Shown piece after piece: positions 1 through 7,949 of a DNA stretch of 23,647 nucleotides. The DNA comes from CAZSSM01 sp964609385 (lineage in GTDB: Bacteria; Planctomycetota; Planctomycetia; Isosphaerales; Isosphaeraceae). Position 1 is the stretch's first letter. Each line of letters starts with the position of its first letter. The translations under genes were made by a program, and so were the position numbers. Location: positions 1 through 23,647 of the forward strand of contig CAZSSM010000105.1 in assembly GCA_964609385.1 (NCBI GenBank). The letters are read 5' to 3'. Below the pieces are notes generated by a model, which worked only from the letters and a program-made list of their open reading frames with translations, was not told the DNA's origin and made no database searches.

Positions 1-2
1 GT

Positions 3-167
3 CCCCAGCCTCCCGAAGACCGATGCGAGTCGGTCGAAGTGGCCCTAAGCTTGGGCGGTCGAGGCCAGGCCTTGGACGACCTGACGGTGGAGCGGCTCTG
101 GTGGATTGCTAACCAGACGAATTTCGTCTTTCTAGAACGTCATGACGGGTTAAGTCGACCATCGTAA
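3..167 (+). pseudogene. IS3-family transposase (OrfB) remnant, C-terminal part
   Basis: An open frame entering from the left edge gives 54 residues ending in TAA. It contains GGRGQALDDLTVERLW (residues about 18-33), which matches the RGRALDN-x-x-VERLW block around the third acidic residue of the DDE integrase core in IS3/IS150-type OrfB transposases. The Glu of VERLW would be that catalytic residue. A weaker match continues into NFVFLERHDG. The usual C-terminal tail is missing after that, so the copy is cut short at its 3' end. The 5' part lies outside the window. It overlaps the tail of the decayed SMI1-like gene on the other strand, which suggests an old insertion or deletion joined the two. 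The assignment rests on a short motif read by eye. Confidence 0.6.
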
Positions 168-624
168 GAAAAAACTCATCAAAATCAGGGAATTCCTGGG
201 TTAATGCTCCTGCAAACCACAAAATCTTTCCATGTTGTGCGGATGTTTTTTTTCTGCCACGATTAAATCTATATTATTTGAAGAAACACCAATAGGTGTG
301 AATTTTGTTATGTCTGGTATTCCAGAATCTTGAACGGTGCTCAGCAAGTCAAGGGATCTGAAATACAAATTGCTTTTGCAAAAAATCTCTTGTTCCAAAT
401 ATGTAAGTAAATTGGGAAAATTTTTTCCACCCATTAGCGTATCTCAAAAAGTCGCGATATTTTTGGTCGAACTCTTCACCCAACACGATCTCGGCTTCCT
501 CAATCTCCTTCTCTGAAGCTGCGAGACTGGGTAAGTCGAAGGGCCATTCGCATTCAGGATAAAGTTGGCAGTAATATTTGTTGACTAAGCACGCTATCGA
601 TGTTTGAGTCGGCCAATCGTCCAT
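109..624 (-). pseudogene. SMI1/KNR4-family protein, broken by two frameshifts
   Basis: The start ATG at 622-624 has an AGGA ribosome site 6 bases upstream. Frame 1 reads a SMI1/KNR4-like N-terminus (EKEIEEAEIVLGEEF, then FLRYANGW and IFGTRDF) but stops near 349. A second frame carries on with PIGVSSNNIDLIV. A third gives GKILWFAGALTQEFPDFDEFF, typical of the family C-terminus, and ends at a TAG at 109-111. One shift falls near the run of six T (coding strand) around 380. The other is at the A8 run (plus-strand T8, 246-253). The rebuilt protein would be about 170 residues. SMI1/KNR4 proteins often serve as immunity proteins to polymorphic toxins, but no toxin gene is visible here. The region is clearly AT-richer than its neighbours, suggesting acquisition. 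The last 15 or so residues may be read from the IS remnant. Sequencing error at the homopolymers is the main alternative to true decay. Confidence 0.65.
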
Positions 625-1196
625 CGGAGATCCTCTCCGAAAACAAATTTGTCCGAGCGGAACTCTATTGAGTGATTTCGTGCCAGTCTTTCGAAACTAG
701 AATTGAGACGGTGCGTCGAGTCAATCCAGAATAGCGGATCGAGCATTCCTGTCCAAGTTGTATCTAGCCCATGGCCAACGACATGCCTGTAAGGGATCTC
801 GGCAAGATCTGAACTCCTCCTTTCGGCTCGGCTCGGGTGGCCGGGGACTGCGAAGCGCCGCGGAGCAAACCCCGGGGCAGATGTCTCGGGCTGGCCGACC
901 CCTCGCCGAAACGTTTGGCCGACTCACCCGGCTCGTCACCGGGGTCTGCCCCCCCAAGCGGGCCAGTTCCCAGCCACCCAAGCCCTCAAGCTTGTCCGAG
1001 AAAGAAGGTCACCGATTTCGCTCTCTGAGCCAAATCAATGAGATCATCGTTTTCAAGATCGAGGCGGTCGCGGGTCGCCAGGGATGTGGGAACAATCGAG
1101 GCTGATCCGAGTCGGGGTGAACCGAGGGGTTGCGACCGATCCGATCGGCATCCATGATGACGGGGAACCCTGCCGTCGACTCTCGGGAGGCCCCTC
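625..1196. other. Gene-poor stretch between SMI1-like remnant and VCBS gene
   Basis: No open frame here has a convincing start, codon pattern or family motif. The part from about 810 to 980 is very GC-rich and holds a possible stem (CCGGGG at 841-846 with CCCCGG at 870-875). The promoter of the VCBS gene should lie in the right half, but no clear -35/-10 pair is seen. Confidence 0.5.
1185..1190 (+). promoter_or_regulatory. Ribosome binding site of the VCBS gene
   Basis: GGGAGG lies 6 bases before the ATG at 1197 and fixes this start over others in the frame. Confidence 0.7.
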
Positions 1197-2477
1197 ATGC
1201 GGATCACACGCCCTCAGATCCTCCTCAGGCTCTTGGCCCTTTGGGTGCTGACGAACACCCAAGCGAACGCCTCTCAAGACGAGTCGGCGACCTCGGAGCC
1301 GCGACCTCGGTTCCGGCACCACGTCATCGATGCGCAGGTGCCCGGCACGCACTGGTCGATGCTGGTGATCGCCGACCTTGATGGCGACGGTCTCGACGAT
1401 GTGGTCCTGGGTCAGAGCCGATGGGCCAAGGATTCGAGCCACCCGGTCCGTTGGTATCGCAATACCGGGTCGATCGACCGTTGGGACGAGCCGATCGCCG
1501 TGGTCGAGGGGATCGTGACCGACTGCGGCCTGGCGGCCACCGATGTCGACGGCGACAGCCACATCGACCTGGTCAGCAGCGTCGATTGGTTCCGCAACCC
1601 GGGTCGGATCGCGCAGGGCACCCGGTTCGAGCGGTTCGTCTTCGACCCCGACTTGGAGGCCCAGGAGCGGTTCAACGTCCACGACGTACTGGCCGTCGAC
1701 CTCGACGGGGACGGCCGCGACGAGATCGTCACCAACGGCGATGCGCAGAACTACGACGGCCTGTTCGTCTACCGGATCGGCTCGGATCCGTGTTCCCCTT
1801 GGGAGCGGATGCGCCTGGACGACGTCGGCGCGGTCCATGCGGCGATCTCTCCGCGCGGCGTGGGCGACCTCAACGCCGATGGCCGACCCGACATCGTCTA
1901 CATCGATCGCTGGTTTGAGAACGGCGAGGATGGCGCGTCCTGGACCCCGCACCGTAACCTCGACTTCGGTCGCGAAGGCCCTTGGGGCGTCGGTGCCCGG
2001 ACCTGGATCGCCGATCTCGACCGCGACGGCCATCCCGACGTCGTCCAGTCCAATTGCGATGTGCCCGAGGCCCGCGTCGTCTGGTTCGCCAACGTTGACG
2101 GGGACGGCTCGCGTTGGGTCAAGCACCTCCTGCCCGATGAGGGCACGACCGGTGACTTCCACTCCCTGGCCGTGGGTGACTTCGACCTCGATGGCGACCT
2201 CGACGTCTACGTCGATGAGATGGAGCACATCCACCCGCCCGACCGAGGTCCGGGCAGCCGATTCGGCAAGATCCTCTGGGAGAACCGCGACGGTCGGGGG
2301 CTCGAGTGGACCAAGCACACGCTCGTCGAAGGGTACGGCGGCCACGAGGCCCGGATCGCCGACCTCGACGGTGACGGCGACCTCGACATCGTCACCAAGC
2401 CCTATACCGCCGGTCCCAACGCGAATGGCGGGCGCGTCCACCTCAGCATCCTCGAAAACCTGGCCGCTCCCGAGTAA
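1197..2477 (+). CDS. Exported FG-GAP/VCBS repeat protein
   Basis: The 426-residue product has an N-terminal hydrophobic segment (about residues 8-20, then TQANA) consistent with a Sec signal peptide, so export is expected. Seven acidic calcium-type loops of the form D-x-D/N-x-D-G-x-x-D occur near residues 60, 116, 168, 224, 273, 328 and 389 (for example DLDGDGLDD and DLDGDGDLD). Each is followed by a hydrophobic strand such as DVVLG or DIVTK, as in FG-GAP/VCBS beta-propellers with seven blades. Such proteins are abundant in planctomycetes as surface or periplasmic proteins, often of unknown ligand, and no catalytic domain is visible here. The start has a good GGGAGG site. The next gene in the same direction begins 99 bases downstream and also encodes an exported protein, so the two could be co-transcribed. 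Confidence 0.88.
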   Translation: MRITRPQILLRLLALWVLTNTQANASQDESATSEPRPRFRHHVIDAQVPGTHWSMLVIADLDGDGLDDVVLGQSRWAKDSSHPVRWYRNTGSIDRWDEPIAVVEGIVTDCGLAATDVDGDSHIDLVSSVDWFRNPGRIAQGTRFERFVFDPDLEAQERFNVHDVLAVDLDGDGRDEIVTNGDAQNYDGLFVYRIGSDPCSPWERMRLDDVGAVHAAISPRGVGDLNADGRPDIVYIDRWFENGEDGASWTPHRNLDFGREGPWGVGARTWIADLDRDGHPDVVQSNCDVPEARVVWFANVDGDGSRWVKHLLPDEGTTGDFHSLAVGDFDLDGDLDVYVDEMEHIHPPDRGPGSRFGKILWENRDGRGLEWTKHTLVEGYGGHEARIADLDGDGDLDIVTKPYTAGPNANGGRVHLSILENLAAPE

Positions 2478-2576
2478 TCTGTGCCCGCTCGCTCCCATGC
2501 CGCCCAAACCAAATTGGGTCCCTCGATCGTGATCAGATGAGCCTCTCGGCAATCCCGCCCGTTGAAAAGGAACGGA

Positions 2577-4286
2577 ATGATCAAGCAGTTCGGTTCTTGG
2601 TTGTCGTTCGCCCTCCTCTTGACGGTCGTCTCCCCATGGGCAGGACTCGCCCAGACCGCATCGACGTCCAAGGAAACGGCGTTGGATCGGTATGTCCAAG
2701 CGCCCGACCCCAGCTATACCTGGGAGATCGTCTCGACCGAGTCGGGCTCGGGGATGACCACGGTGGTCGTCGACATGGTCTCGCAGACCTGGCGGACTCC
2801 CGAGGAGGTCGACCGGACGCGTTGGCAACACTGGATGACCCTGGCGATCCCGGATCGGGTTCGCTCCGAGGTCGGGTTCCTGTTCATCGGCGGAGGTCGA
2901 AACGGGGGCGATCCGCCGAGCGGGCCGTCCGACTTGGTCCGCCAGATCGCGGCGGCCACCGGCACGGTCGTCGCCGAGCTGCGGATGGTCCCCAATCAAC
3001 CGCTCGTCTTCCACGGGGACGGCCAAAGTCGGTCTGAGGACGACCTGATCGGCTACACCTGGGATCAGTTCCTCAAGACCGGCGACCCGACCTGGCCGGC
3101 CCGCAACCCGATGGTCAAGAGCGCGGTGCGGGCAATGGATACGATGACGGCCGTCGCGGCCTCGGAGGTCGGTGGCGGTCGTACGGTCGATCGGTTCGTC
3201 GTCGCCGGGGCTTCGAAGCGCGGTTGGACGACCTGGCTGACCGGCGCCGTCGACGACCGCGTCGTGGCCCTCATCCCGATCGTCATCGACGTGCTCAACG
3301 TCAACGAGGCGATGCGCCATCACTTCGCCGCCTACGGGTTCTGGGCGCCGTCGGTCGGCGACTACGTCCATCATCGGATCACCGAGCGGTTCGGCGATCC
3401 CCGGCTCGAGGCCCTCTACGACCTCGTCGATCCCTACGCCTATTGCCAACGGCTCGACATGCCGAAGCTGATCCTCAATGCGGCTGGGGATCAGTTCTTC
3501 CTGCCCGACTCCTCGCAGTTCTATTGGGACGATTTGATCGGCGAGAAACATCTGCGTTATGTCCCTAACGCCGATCACGGCCTCAACGAGACCGACGCGT
3601 TCCAGAGCATCGTCGCGTTCCACGGCCTGATCGTCGACGGTCGCGAGCGTCCCCGATTCACCTGGACCAATCGGGAGGATGGAGCGATCGTCGTGCGTGC
3701 GGAGGACCAGCCGTTGGAGGTCCGGCTCTGGTCGGCGACCAACCCTCAGGCCCGCGACTTCCGTGTCGAGACCCTCGGCCGCGCATACACCAGTCGACTT
3801 CTCGAGCCCGAAGCCGACGGGTCCTACGTCGGACTCGCCCCAACCCCCAGGGCGGGATGGATCGCCTCGTTCGTCGAGCTGACCTTCGACGTCGGCTTGG
3901 ACGTCCCGCTCAAGCTCACCACTGGCGTCCGGGTCCAACCCGAGCGTCTTCCGTTCGCCGACAAAGACCCGGGGCTCCGAGCCACCCTGACGGTCCGCTG
4001 CACGGCGACCGATGCCGGGTCGGCCCGCCAGATCCTTGATGATGTCGGGGCCTTCGTCCGTCAGAACGGTTTCGCCGCGGACGACCTCCGGACCCAACGC
4101 GTCGGGACGACCTGCTACGTCAACTGGACGCCCACCGAGTCCTTCCGCACCGAGGGCCGACGGCTCGCCGGTTGGCTCCAGGAGCAAGGCGCGAACGATA
4201 TCCGGTACCGACTCGAATCCGGACCCGGGCCGTCGACAGACCCGGCACCCACCGCAACGCGTGGCGCGTTGGATTCGGGTTCCTGA
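2577..4286 (+). CDS. PhoPQ-activated pathogenicity-related (PqaA-like) alpha/beta hydrolase
   Basis: This is a 569-residue exported protein with a signal peptide (hydrophobic core at about residues 9-24, ending GLAQ). Residues 35-340 match the PhoPQ-related family. The nucleophile motif GASKRGW puts Ser at about 213, Asp lies in NAAGDQFFLPDS (about 305), and His in NADHGLN (about 334), a complete Ser-Asp-His set. YTWDQFLKTGD and WPARNPMVKSAVRAMD are also characteristic. Residues 345-569 form a C-terminal beta-rich region. The substrate is unknown; the family is named for PhoP/PhoQ control in Salmonella, and no such control is shown here. The chosen start is the ATG at 2577 with AAGGA 5 bases upstream. 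An in-frame TTG at 2562 would add five residues but would place the ribosome site inside the gene. Confidence 0.9.
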   Translation: MIKQFGSWLSFALLLTVVSPWAGLAQTASTSKETALDRYVQAPDPSYTWEIVSTESGSGMTTVVVDMVSQTWRTPEEVDRTRWQHWMTLAIPDRVRSEVGFLFIGGGRNGGDPPSGPSDLVRQIAAATGTVVAELRMVPNQPLVFHGDGQSRSEDDLIGYTWDQFLKTGDPTWPARNPMVKSAVRAMDTMTAVAASEVGGGRTVDRFVVAGASKRGWTTWLTGAVDDRVVALIPIVIDVLNVNEAMRHHFAAYGFWAPSVGDYVHHRITERFGDPRLEALYDLVDPYAYCQRLDMPKLILNAAGDQFFLPDSSQFYWDDLIGEKHLRYVPNADHGLNETDAFQSIVAFHGLIVDGRERPRFTWTNREDGAIVVRAEDQPLEVRLWSATNPQARDFRVETLGRAYTSRLLEPEADGSYVGLAPTPRAGWIASFVELTFDVGLDVPLKLTTGVRVQPERLPFADKDPGLRATLTVRCTATDAGSARQILDDVGAFVRQNGFAADDLRTQRVGTTCYVNWTPTESFRTEGRRLAGWLQEQGANDIRYRLESGPGPSTDPAPTATRGALDSGS

Positions 4287-4595
4287 GACTCGCCGCTCGA
4301 TCCTCGGGTGCTCTCGGACGAGGAGGATCTCGGACGAGCCGACCTCCGGGGATCAATTCATGGGGCTCGTCGCGTGCGTTTGCTGACGAATGGGGTCGAA
4401 ACATGAATCCTGTCGAAAGCGTCCCGTCGTCCCAATTACCTCGCGAAGATGACGATCGGGGTCGTGTTCCGGCTCGCGATGGTGCGCGCGGGCAACGCGA
4501 CACACGGTGACGTGACGGTGAACCGTGGGATCTCTGCGAAACGCATTGACCCCGTCCTCGGGAGGAGCGGGGTCCGGATCTGGGGCCAGTGCGGG
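4287..4595. other. Convergent intergenic region
   Basis: This lies between the 3' ends of the PqaA-like gene and the methyltransferase gene. Short open frames here lack start signals and family motifs. Apart from the hairpin at 4549-4573, nothing is recognised. Confidence 0.5.
4549..4573 (-). terminator. Candidate hairpin terminator of the methyltransferase gene
   Basis: The left arm ACCCCGTCCTC pairs with GAGGAGCGGGGT with a single bulged base. It lies 22 bases past the minus-strand stop codon. No T-run follows, so it may only stabilise the mRNA end. Confidence 0.4.
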
Positions 4596-5462
4596 TCAAG
4601 TGCGACTCGTCCAGTAATCGCCTTGCTGTCTTATATGGATTCCGGTTGCGTCTTCGGAGTTGAGGACGATCGGAGTTTTGGGTTCCGCAGTCGGCATTTT
4701 AAGTGAGCCTCCGCGGATCCGCTGGGTCAGACGGGTGAGCTGATCCAAGCCAGGGATCAACTGCGGCGTAGAGCGCTGATAGTCGCGATAGGCGTCGCCG
4801 AAGCGGCGAACGAGCGTGCGTTCCTCGAACTGGACGCCGATCGCCGAGTAGCCGGCCATCGCGACGGCAAAGAGCAGGTGACCGGCGGTCATCCTTGGTG
4901 TGGCGAACATCAGCGTGATCATCCCGAACTGAAGCGGATGCCGGACGATCCGATAGAGCCAAGGTTTGACGAACGCGGGGGAGGTCTCGTCCGATCCGGG
5001 GCGTCCACTCAGGGCCTGTCGGACCCCGAACAGTTCCCCATGATCGATTTGAAACGTCGAAGTCATCACGATTGTCGCACCGGTCACGAACCCCAGGTAG
5101 CACATGGCTTGGAGGATCGGCGACTCGATCGACCAGACGACGACCGGGATCGGTCGCCACTGCCAGATCGCCAAGCTCAGGAAGAGGCTTGACTGGAGGA
5201 CATACGTGCTCCGCTCCGCTTCGAGAGGGACCCATCGCGTCCACCAACGCTTGAACCAGTCCCGAGCCATCAGGCTGTGCACCGCGGCGAACAGGACGAT
5301 CAAGACCAAATCGATGGCGATGGCCATTGATGTGGAGGTCGTCTCAAGGCCCCTCGTGCGGATCTCCCCCAAATCCAGAAGAAATGCGAACAAATAAAGA
5401 AATGAAAGGTGAAACAGAAGGTAACAGAACAGACCATAGATCGCGACCCATCGAGCCTTCAT
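4596..5462 (-). CDS. mddA: Membrane methyltransferase, MddA/NnrU-type (methanethiol S-methyltransferase-like)
   Basis: The 288-residue integral membrane protein has hydrophobic segments at about residues 8-30, 45-64, 88-110, 117-134 and 178-210. The C-terminal half matches the isoprenylcysteine-methyltransferase-like fold. It has FQIDHGELFGVRQ (137-149), LYRIVRHPLQFG (169-180) with the RHP SAM-binding motif, ATPRMTAGHLLF (187-198) and QFEERTLVRRFGDAYRDYQ (211-229). These blocks are typical of MddA, which uses S-adenosylmethionine to turn methanethiol into dimethyl sulfide in the inner membrane. The start has GGAG 6 bases upstream. The tail after residue 240 is longer than usual and looks unstructured. 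Other ICMT/NnrU-type methyltransferases share the motifs, so the substrate is inferred. Confidence 0.78.
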   Translation of the reverse strand: MKARWVAIYGLFCYLLFHLSFLYLFAFLLDLGEIRTRGLETTSTSMAIAIDLVLIVLFAAVHSLMARDWFKRWWTRWVPLEAERSTYVLQSSLFLSLAIWQWRPIPVVVWSIESPILQAMCYLGFVTGATIVMTSTFQIDHGELFGVRQALSGRPGSDETSPAFVKPWLYRIVRHPLQFGMITLMFATPRMTAGHLLFAVAMAGYSAIGVQFEERTLVRRFGDAYRDYQRSTPQLIPGLDQLTRLTQRIRGGSLKMPTAEPKTPIVLNSEDATGIHIRQQGDYWTSRT

Positions 5463-5698
5463 CGACTTCTCCCCAAGTCACGTCGCACCTGCCGACACCT
5501 CGAACGAAATGCGGTCTCACGCGAAGAATGCAGAGGTTCCGCCCGATCGTCCGGGAGCGACGACCGCGCTCGATCTCGGCTGCCTCAGCGTCCTCGATGG
5601 ACAGGACGATGACGGGGGCCGAATCGGCTCATCGAAATCCGCTAGAATTTCCGGACGGTCATGACATCGATCCGAGAATTCGCGCGAGGTGGTGCACA

Positions 5699-6286
5699 AT
5701 GGATCTGACTCTGGAACTGCAACGGGCCGAGCGTGGGGATCGAGAGGCCCGCGCGAAGATCATCCAAGCGGCCTACGAGGATCTACGAAAACTCGCCGCG
5801 GCGAAGATGTCGGACCAGCGTCTCGATCACACGCTGACCTCGACCGCGTTGGTGCACGAGGTGTCGATCAAGATACTCGACGACAGTCAGGTGCCGGTGG
5901 CCAACCGAGGCCAGTTCTTTGCCTATGCCTCGAAAGCGATGCGCAATGTCCTCATCGACCACGCTCGGACGCGCGGTCGTCAGAAGCGCGGGGGGGATCG
6001 GAGTCGGTTCACGTTCGATGAAGCGGTGATTGCCTGTCGTGAGCAGAGGGACGATCTCCTCGCCCTGAACGACGCCTTGGAATCGCTCGCCGAGATCGAT
6101 CCGAGGAAAGCCCAGGTTGTCGAGATGCGCTACTTCGGCGGCATGTCGAATCAGGAGATCGCCGAGGCTCTGGAGACCTCCCTCGCCACGGTCAAGCGGG
6201 ACTGGACCGTCGCCAAAACGTGGCTCATGCGTGAGCTAATTCAGGGCGTTGATCCAGAGAACACCCAAGTTGGTATGATAGATTGA
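5699..6286 (+). CDS. ECF-type RNA polymerase sigma factor (planctomycete/acidobacterial Sig-70_X6 type)
   Basis: The 195-residue product begins MDLTLELQRAERGDREA and has a region 2 domain (about 5-95) with LTSTALVHEV (46-55) and FFAYASKAMRNVLIDHART (73-91). Region 4 (about 120-182) contains MRYFGGMSNQEIAEALETSL (143-162), the helix-turn-helix that reads the -35 element. The LTSTALVHEV and MRNVLIDHAR blocks are hallmarks of the sigma group (TIGR02999-like) that is expanded in planctomycetes and often found near Ser/Thr kinases. The open frame runs far upstream, but the start chosen has GAGGTGG 7 bases before ATG and gives the usual family length. No anti-sigma factor gene is adjacent. The nearby kinase (7950-11870) is a plausible partner by type of neighbourhood, not by direct evidence. 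A TAGAAT at 5643-5648 could be a -10 box but lacks a clear -35. Confidence 0.9.
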   Translation: MDLTLELQRAERGDREARAKIIQAAYEDLRKLAAAKMSDQRLDHTLTSTALVHEVSIKILDDSQVPVANRGQFFAYASKAMRNVLIDHARTRGRQKRGGDRSRFTFDEAVIACREQRDDLLALNDALESLAEIDPRKAQVVEMRYFGGMSNQEIAEALETSLATVKRDWTVAKTWLMRELIQGVDPENTQVGMID

Positions 6287-6491
6287 GTTTTTATGCAAAA
6301 GAACTGAGTTCCGCAACGATCGAAAACAAGGAGACGTCGAGCCTTTTTCGTCGAGCGGATTTTTCTTTGAGCCGATTCATCGCCGAACGTCGTCCTGTCT
6401 GGCGAGGACGCAAGCGACGCCCTTGCGGCAGATCTCCGACCTGTCGCTTCCACGCTTTCCCGTCAACCAGGGCAGAAACAGGATCACATCG

Positions 6492-7853
6492 ATGAATCGC
6501 AAGAATTCGCGTGCGTTGGGCTTCGATCGGTTGCAGGAACGGAAGCTGATGTCGGCCGATCTCGGTGGGGCGACCATGGCGTTCGTCGGCGAGTCGACGT
6601 TGCCTAACGGCCAGATCGAGATCGAGGTTCAGGGGACCGACGCGAATGACCATGTCACCGTCTCTTATGACGCGATGGGCCCTGGCTCGGGCGATGATCA
6701 GGTGGTCGTCACACACACGTTCAACGGCTTGACCCGAACCCGGAGCTTCGATCGTTACTTCCCGGGGACCACGACCGAGCGGGTCGGTAAGGTGAACATC
6801 TCAACCTTCGATGGTCGAGATATCATCCGCAACAACACCGCGATCGAATCGGAGATCTTCGCGGGCGAGGGCAACGACATCGTTCACGGTGGCAGCGGCG
6901 GCGACTTCGTCGATGGGGGAGACGGCAACGATTGGGTCTACGGCAACGGGTCGCCGGACTTCCTCCGAGGCGGTGACGGCGTGGACGTCCTGGTGGGTGG
7001 CGACGGTGGTGACCGTCTCGAAGGGGGTCGGCACGACGACACGATGATCGGCGGCGACGACCGCGACACGCTCTTCGGACAATCAGGCAATGATTACCTC
7101 CACGGCGGCGACGACCACGACTATGTCCATGGGGGCAGTGGAAATGATCAAATGTATGGCAGCGATGGTCGCGACACGCTCTACGGGAGTGTTGGCAACG
7201 ACACGATGATCGGCGGCAACGACAACGACACGATGGACGGCGCCAGCGGGAACGACGTGATGTCCGGCGATCAAGGGAGCGATGTGATCCATGGTGATCG
7301 CGGCAACGATACGATCGCGGGACACCAAGGGAACGACACCCTCTACGGCGATGACGGCCACGACCTCATCCGTGGTGGCCAGGGACGCGACGTCGTCTAT
7401 GGCGGGTCGGGGAACGATTCGCTGATCGGCGAGGACGATACCGACTACCTCTACGGTGGCTCGGGCTTTGACCTGCTCTACGGAGGAAACGCGGACGACT
7501 ACCTGTACGGCGGCAACGACAACGATGCGCTGTTCGGGGGTGACGGGAAAGATCGGCTCTATGGCCAGGCCGGCAATGACCTCCTCTCCGGAGGCTACCT
7601 GAACTTCAGCAATAGCGACTACAGCATCGGAGATGTGTCGGACTGGAACTACGACTACCTCTACGGTGGTTCCGGTCGAGACACCTTTTACCAAGGAGAC
7701 CAAAAGTTCTATAGCTGGTGGTGGGACAAGTTGCAGGATCATCAATCCGGCGAGACCGTAATCAAGAATCGCTCCCTCCCGAGCGGCCGCTTCGACGGCA
7801 GTGGGGTCCCAGCCATGGGCCCGCTCTACTACGGTCACCTCTCGCGTCGTTGA
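6492..7853 (+). CDS. Exported RTX-type calcium-binding repeat protein
   Basis: The 453-residue protein has an N-terminus (residues 9-20) carrying FDRLQERKLMSAD, a form of the LE-x-R-x-L-L-S-A-like motif found at the start of many large exported planctomycete proteins. Residues 21-124 form a beta-rich domain without a known family. Residues 125-367 are 27 consecutive nonapeptides of the GGxGxDxLx type (GSGNDQMYG and similar), the calcium-binding parallel beta-roll of RTX proteins. One further copy (GSGRDTFYQ) occurs near residue 400. No protease, lipase or pore-forming domain is visible, so a structural or adhesive surface role is more likely than toxicity. The ATG at 6492 is chosen because the motif follows it directly, with a weak AGGA 8 bases upstream. 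An in-frame ATG 69 bases earlier is possible. An intrinsic terminator follows. Confidence 0.85.
   Translation: MNRKNSRALGFDRLQERKLMSADLGGATMAFVGESTLPNGQIEIEVQGTDANDHVTVSYDAMGPGSGDDQVVVTHTFNGLTRTRSFDRYFPGTTTERVGKVNISTFDGRDIIRNNTAIESEIFAGEGNDIVHGGSGGDFVDGGDGNDWVYGNGSPDFLRGGDGVDVLVGGDGGDRLEGGRHDDTMIGGDDRDTLFGQSGNDYLHGGDDHDYVHGGSGNDQMYGSDGRDTLYGSVGNDTMIGGNDNDTMDGASGNDVMSGDQGSDVIHGDRGNDTIAGHQGNDTLYGDDGHDLIRGGQGRDVVYGGSGNDSLIGEDDTDYLYGGSGFDLLYGGNADDYLYGGNDNDALFGGDGKDRLYGQAGNDLLSGGYLNFSNSDYSIGDVSDWNYDYLYGGSGRDTFYQGDQKFYSWWWDKLQDHQSGETVIKNRSLPSGRFDGSGVPAMGPLYYGHLSRR
6864..7592 (+). repeat. 27 tandem RTX nonapeptide-coding repeats
   Basis: Twenty-seven uninterrupted 27-base units, each encoding a nonapeptide ending in Gly with Asp at position 5. 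Several units depart from the consensus (NGSPDFLRG, GRHDDTMIG, EDDTDYLYG). The DNA copies have diverged, so this is an old expansion and not a recent array. Confidence 0.85.
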
Positions 7854-7901
7854 GAACGATCCTTCTTATACACCGCAGTGATCGACGATAATGTCGTAAG
7901 C

Positions 7902-7937
7902 CTCATGCAACAATGTCGTTGTATGAGACTTGCTTTT
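7902..7937 (+). terminator. Intrinsic terminator of the RTX gene
   Basis: CTCATGCAAC (7902-7911) pairs with GTTGTATGAG (7918-7927), ten pairs including one G-T, around a 6-base loop. ACTTGCTTTTG follows. It lies 48 bases after the RTX stop codon and between convergent genes, so it may also slow transcripts from the kinase side, although no T-run is present in that direction. Confidence 0.75.
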
Positions 7938-7949
7938 GTGGGATTTTAA

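Noticed and set aside
758..1105. A 115-codon plus-strand frame in the gene-poor stretch
   Set aside because: No ribosome site, no family resemblance, composition explained by the GC-rich intergenic sequence.
1053..4187. A 1044-codon minus-strand open frame across the VCBS and PqaA-like genes
   Set aside because: It is antisense to two well-supported genes. Its protein is low-complexity (VDVEVAIEVEV-like) and mirrors the GAC/CTC-rich repeats on the other strand; it has no domain of its own.
6335..6356. Direct repeat CGTCGAGC (6335-6342 and 6349-6356) before the RTX gene as a regulator site
   Set aside because: Only 8 bases with no inverted structure; expected by chance in this composition.
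7083..7838. A 251-codon minus-strand open frame opposite the RTX repeats
   Set aside because: It is the antisense reading of the repeat array, with monotonous Val/Ala/Ile content.
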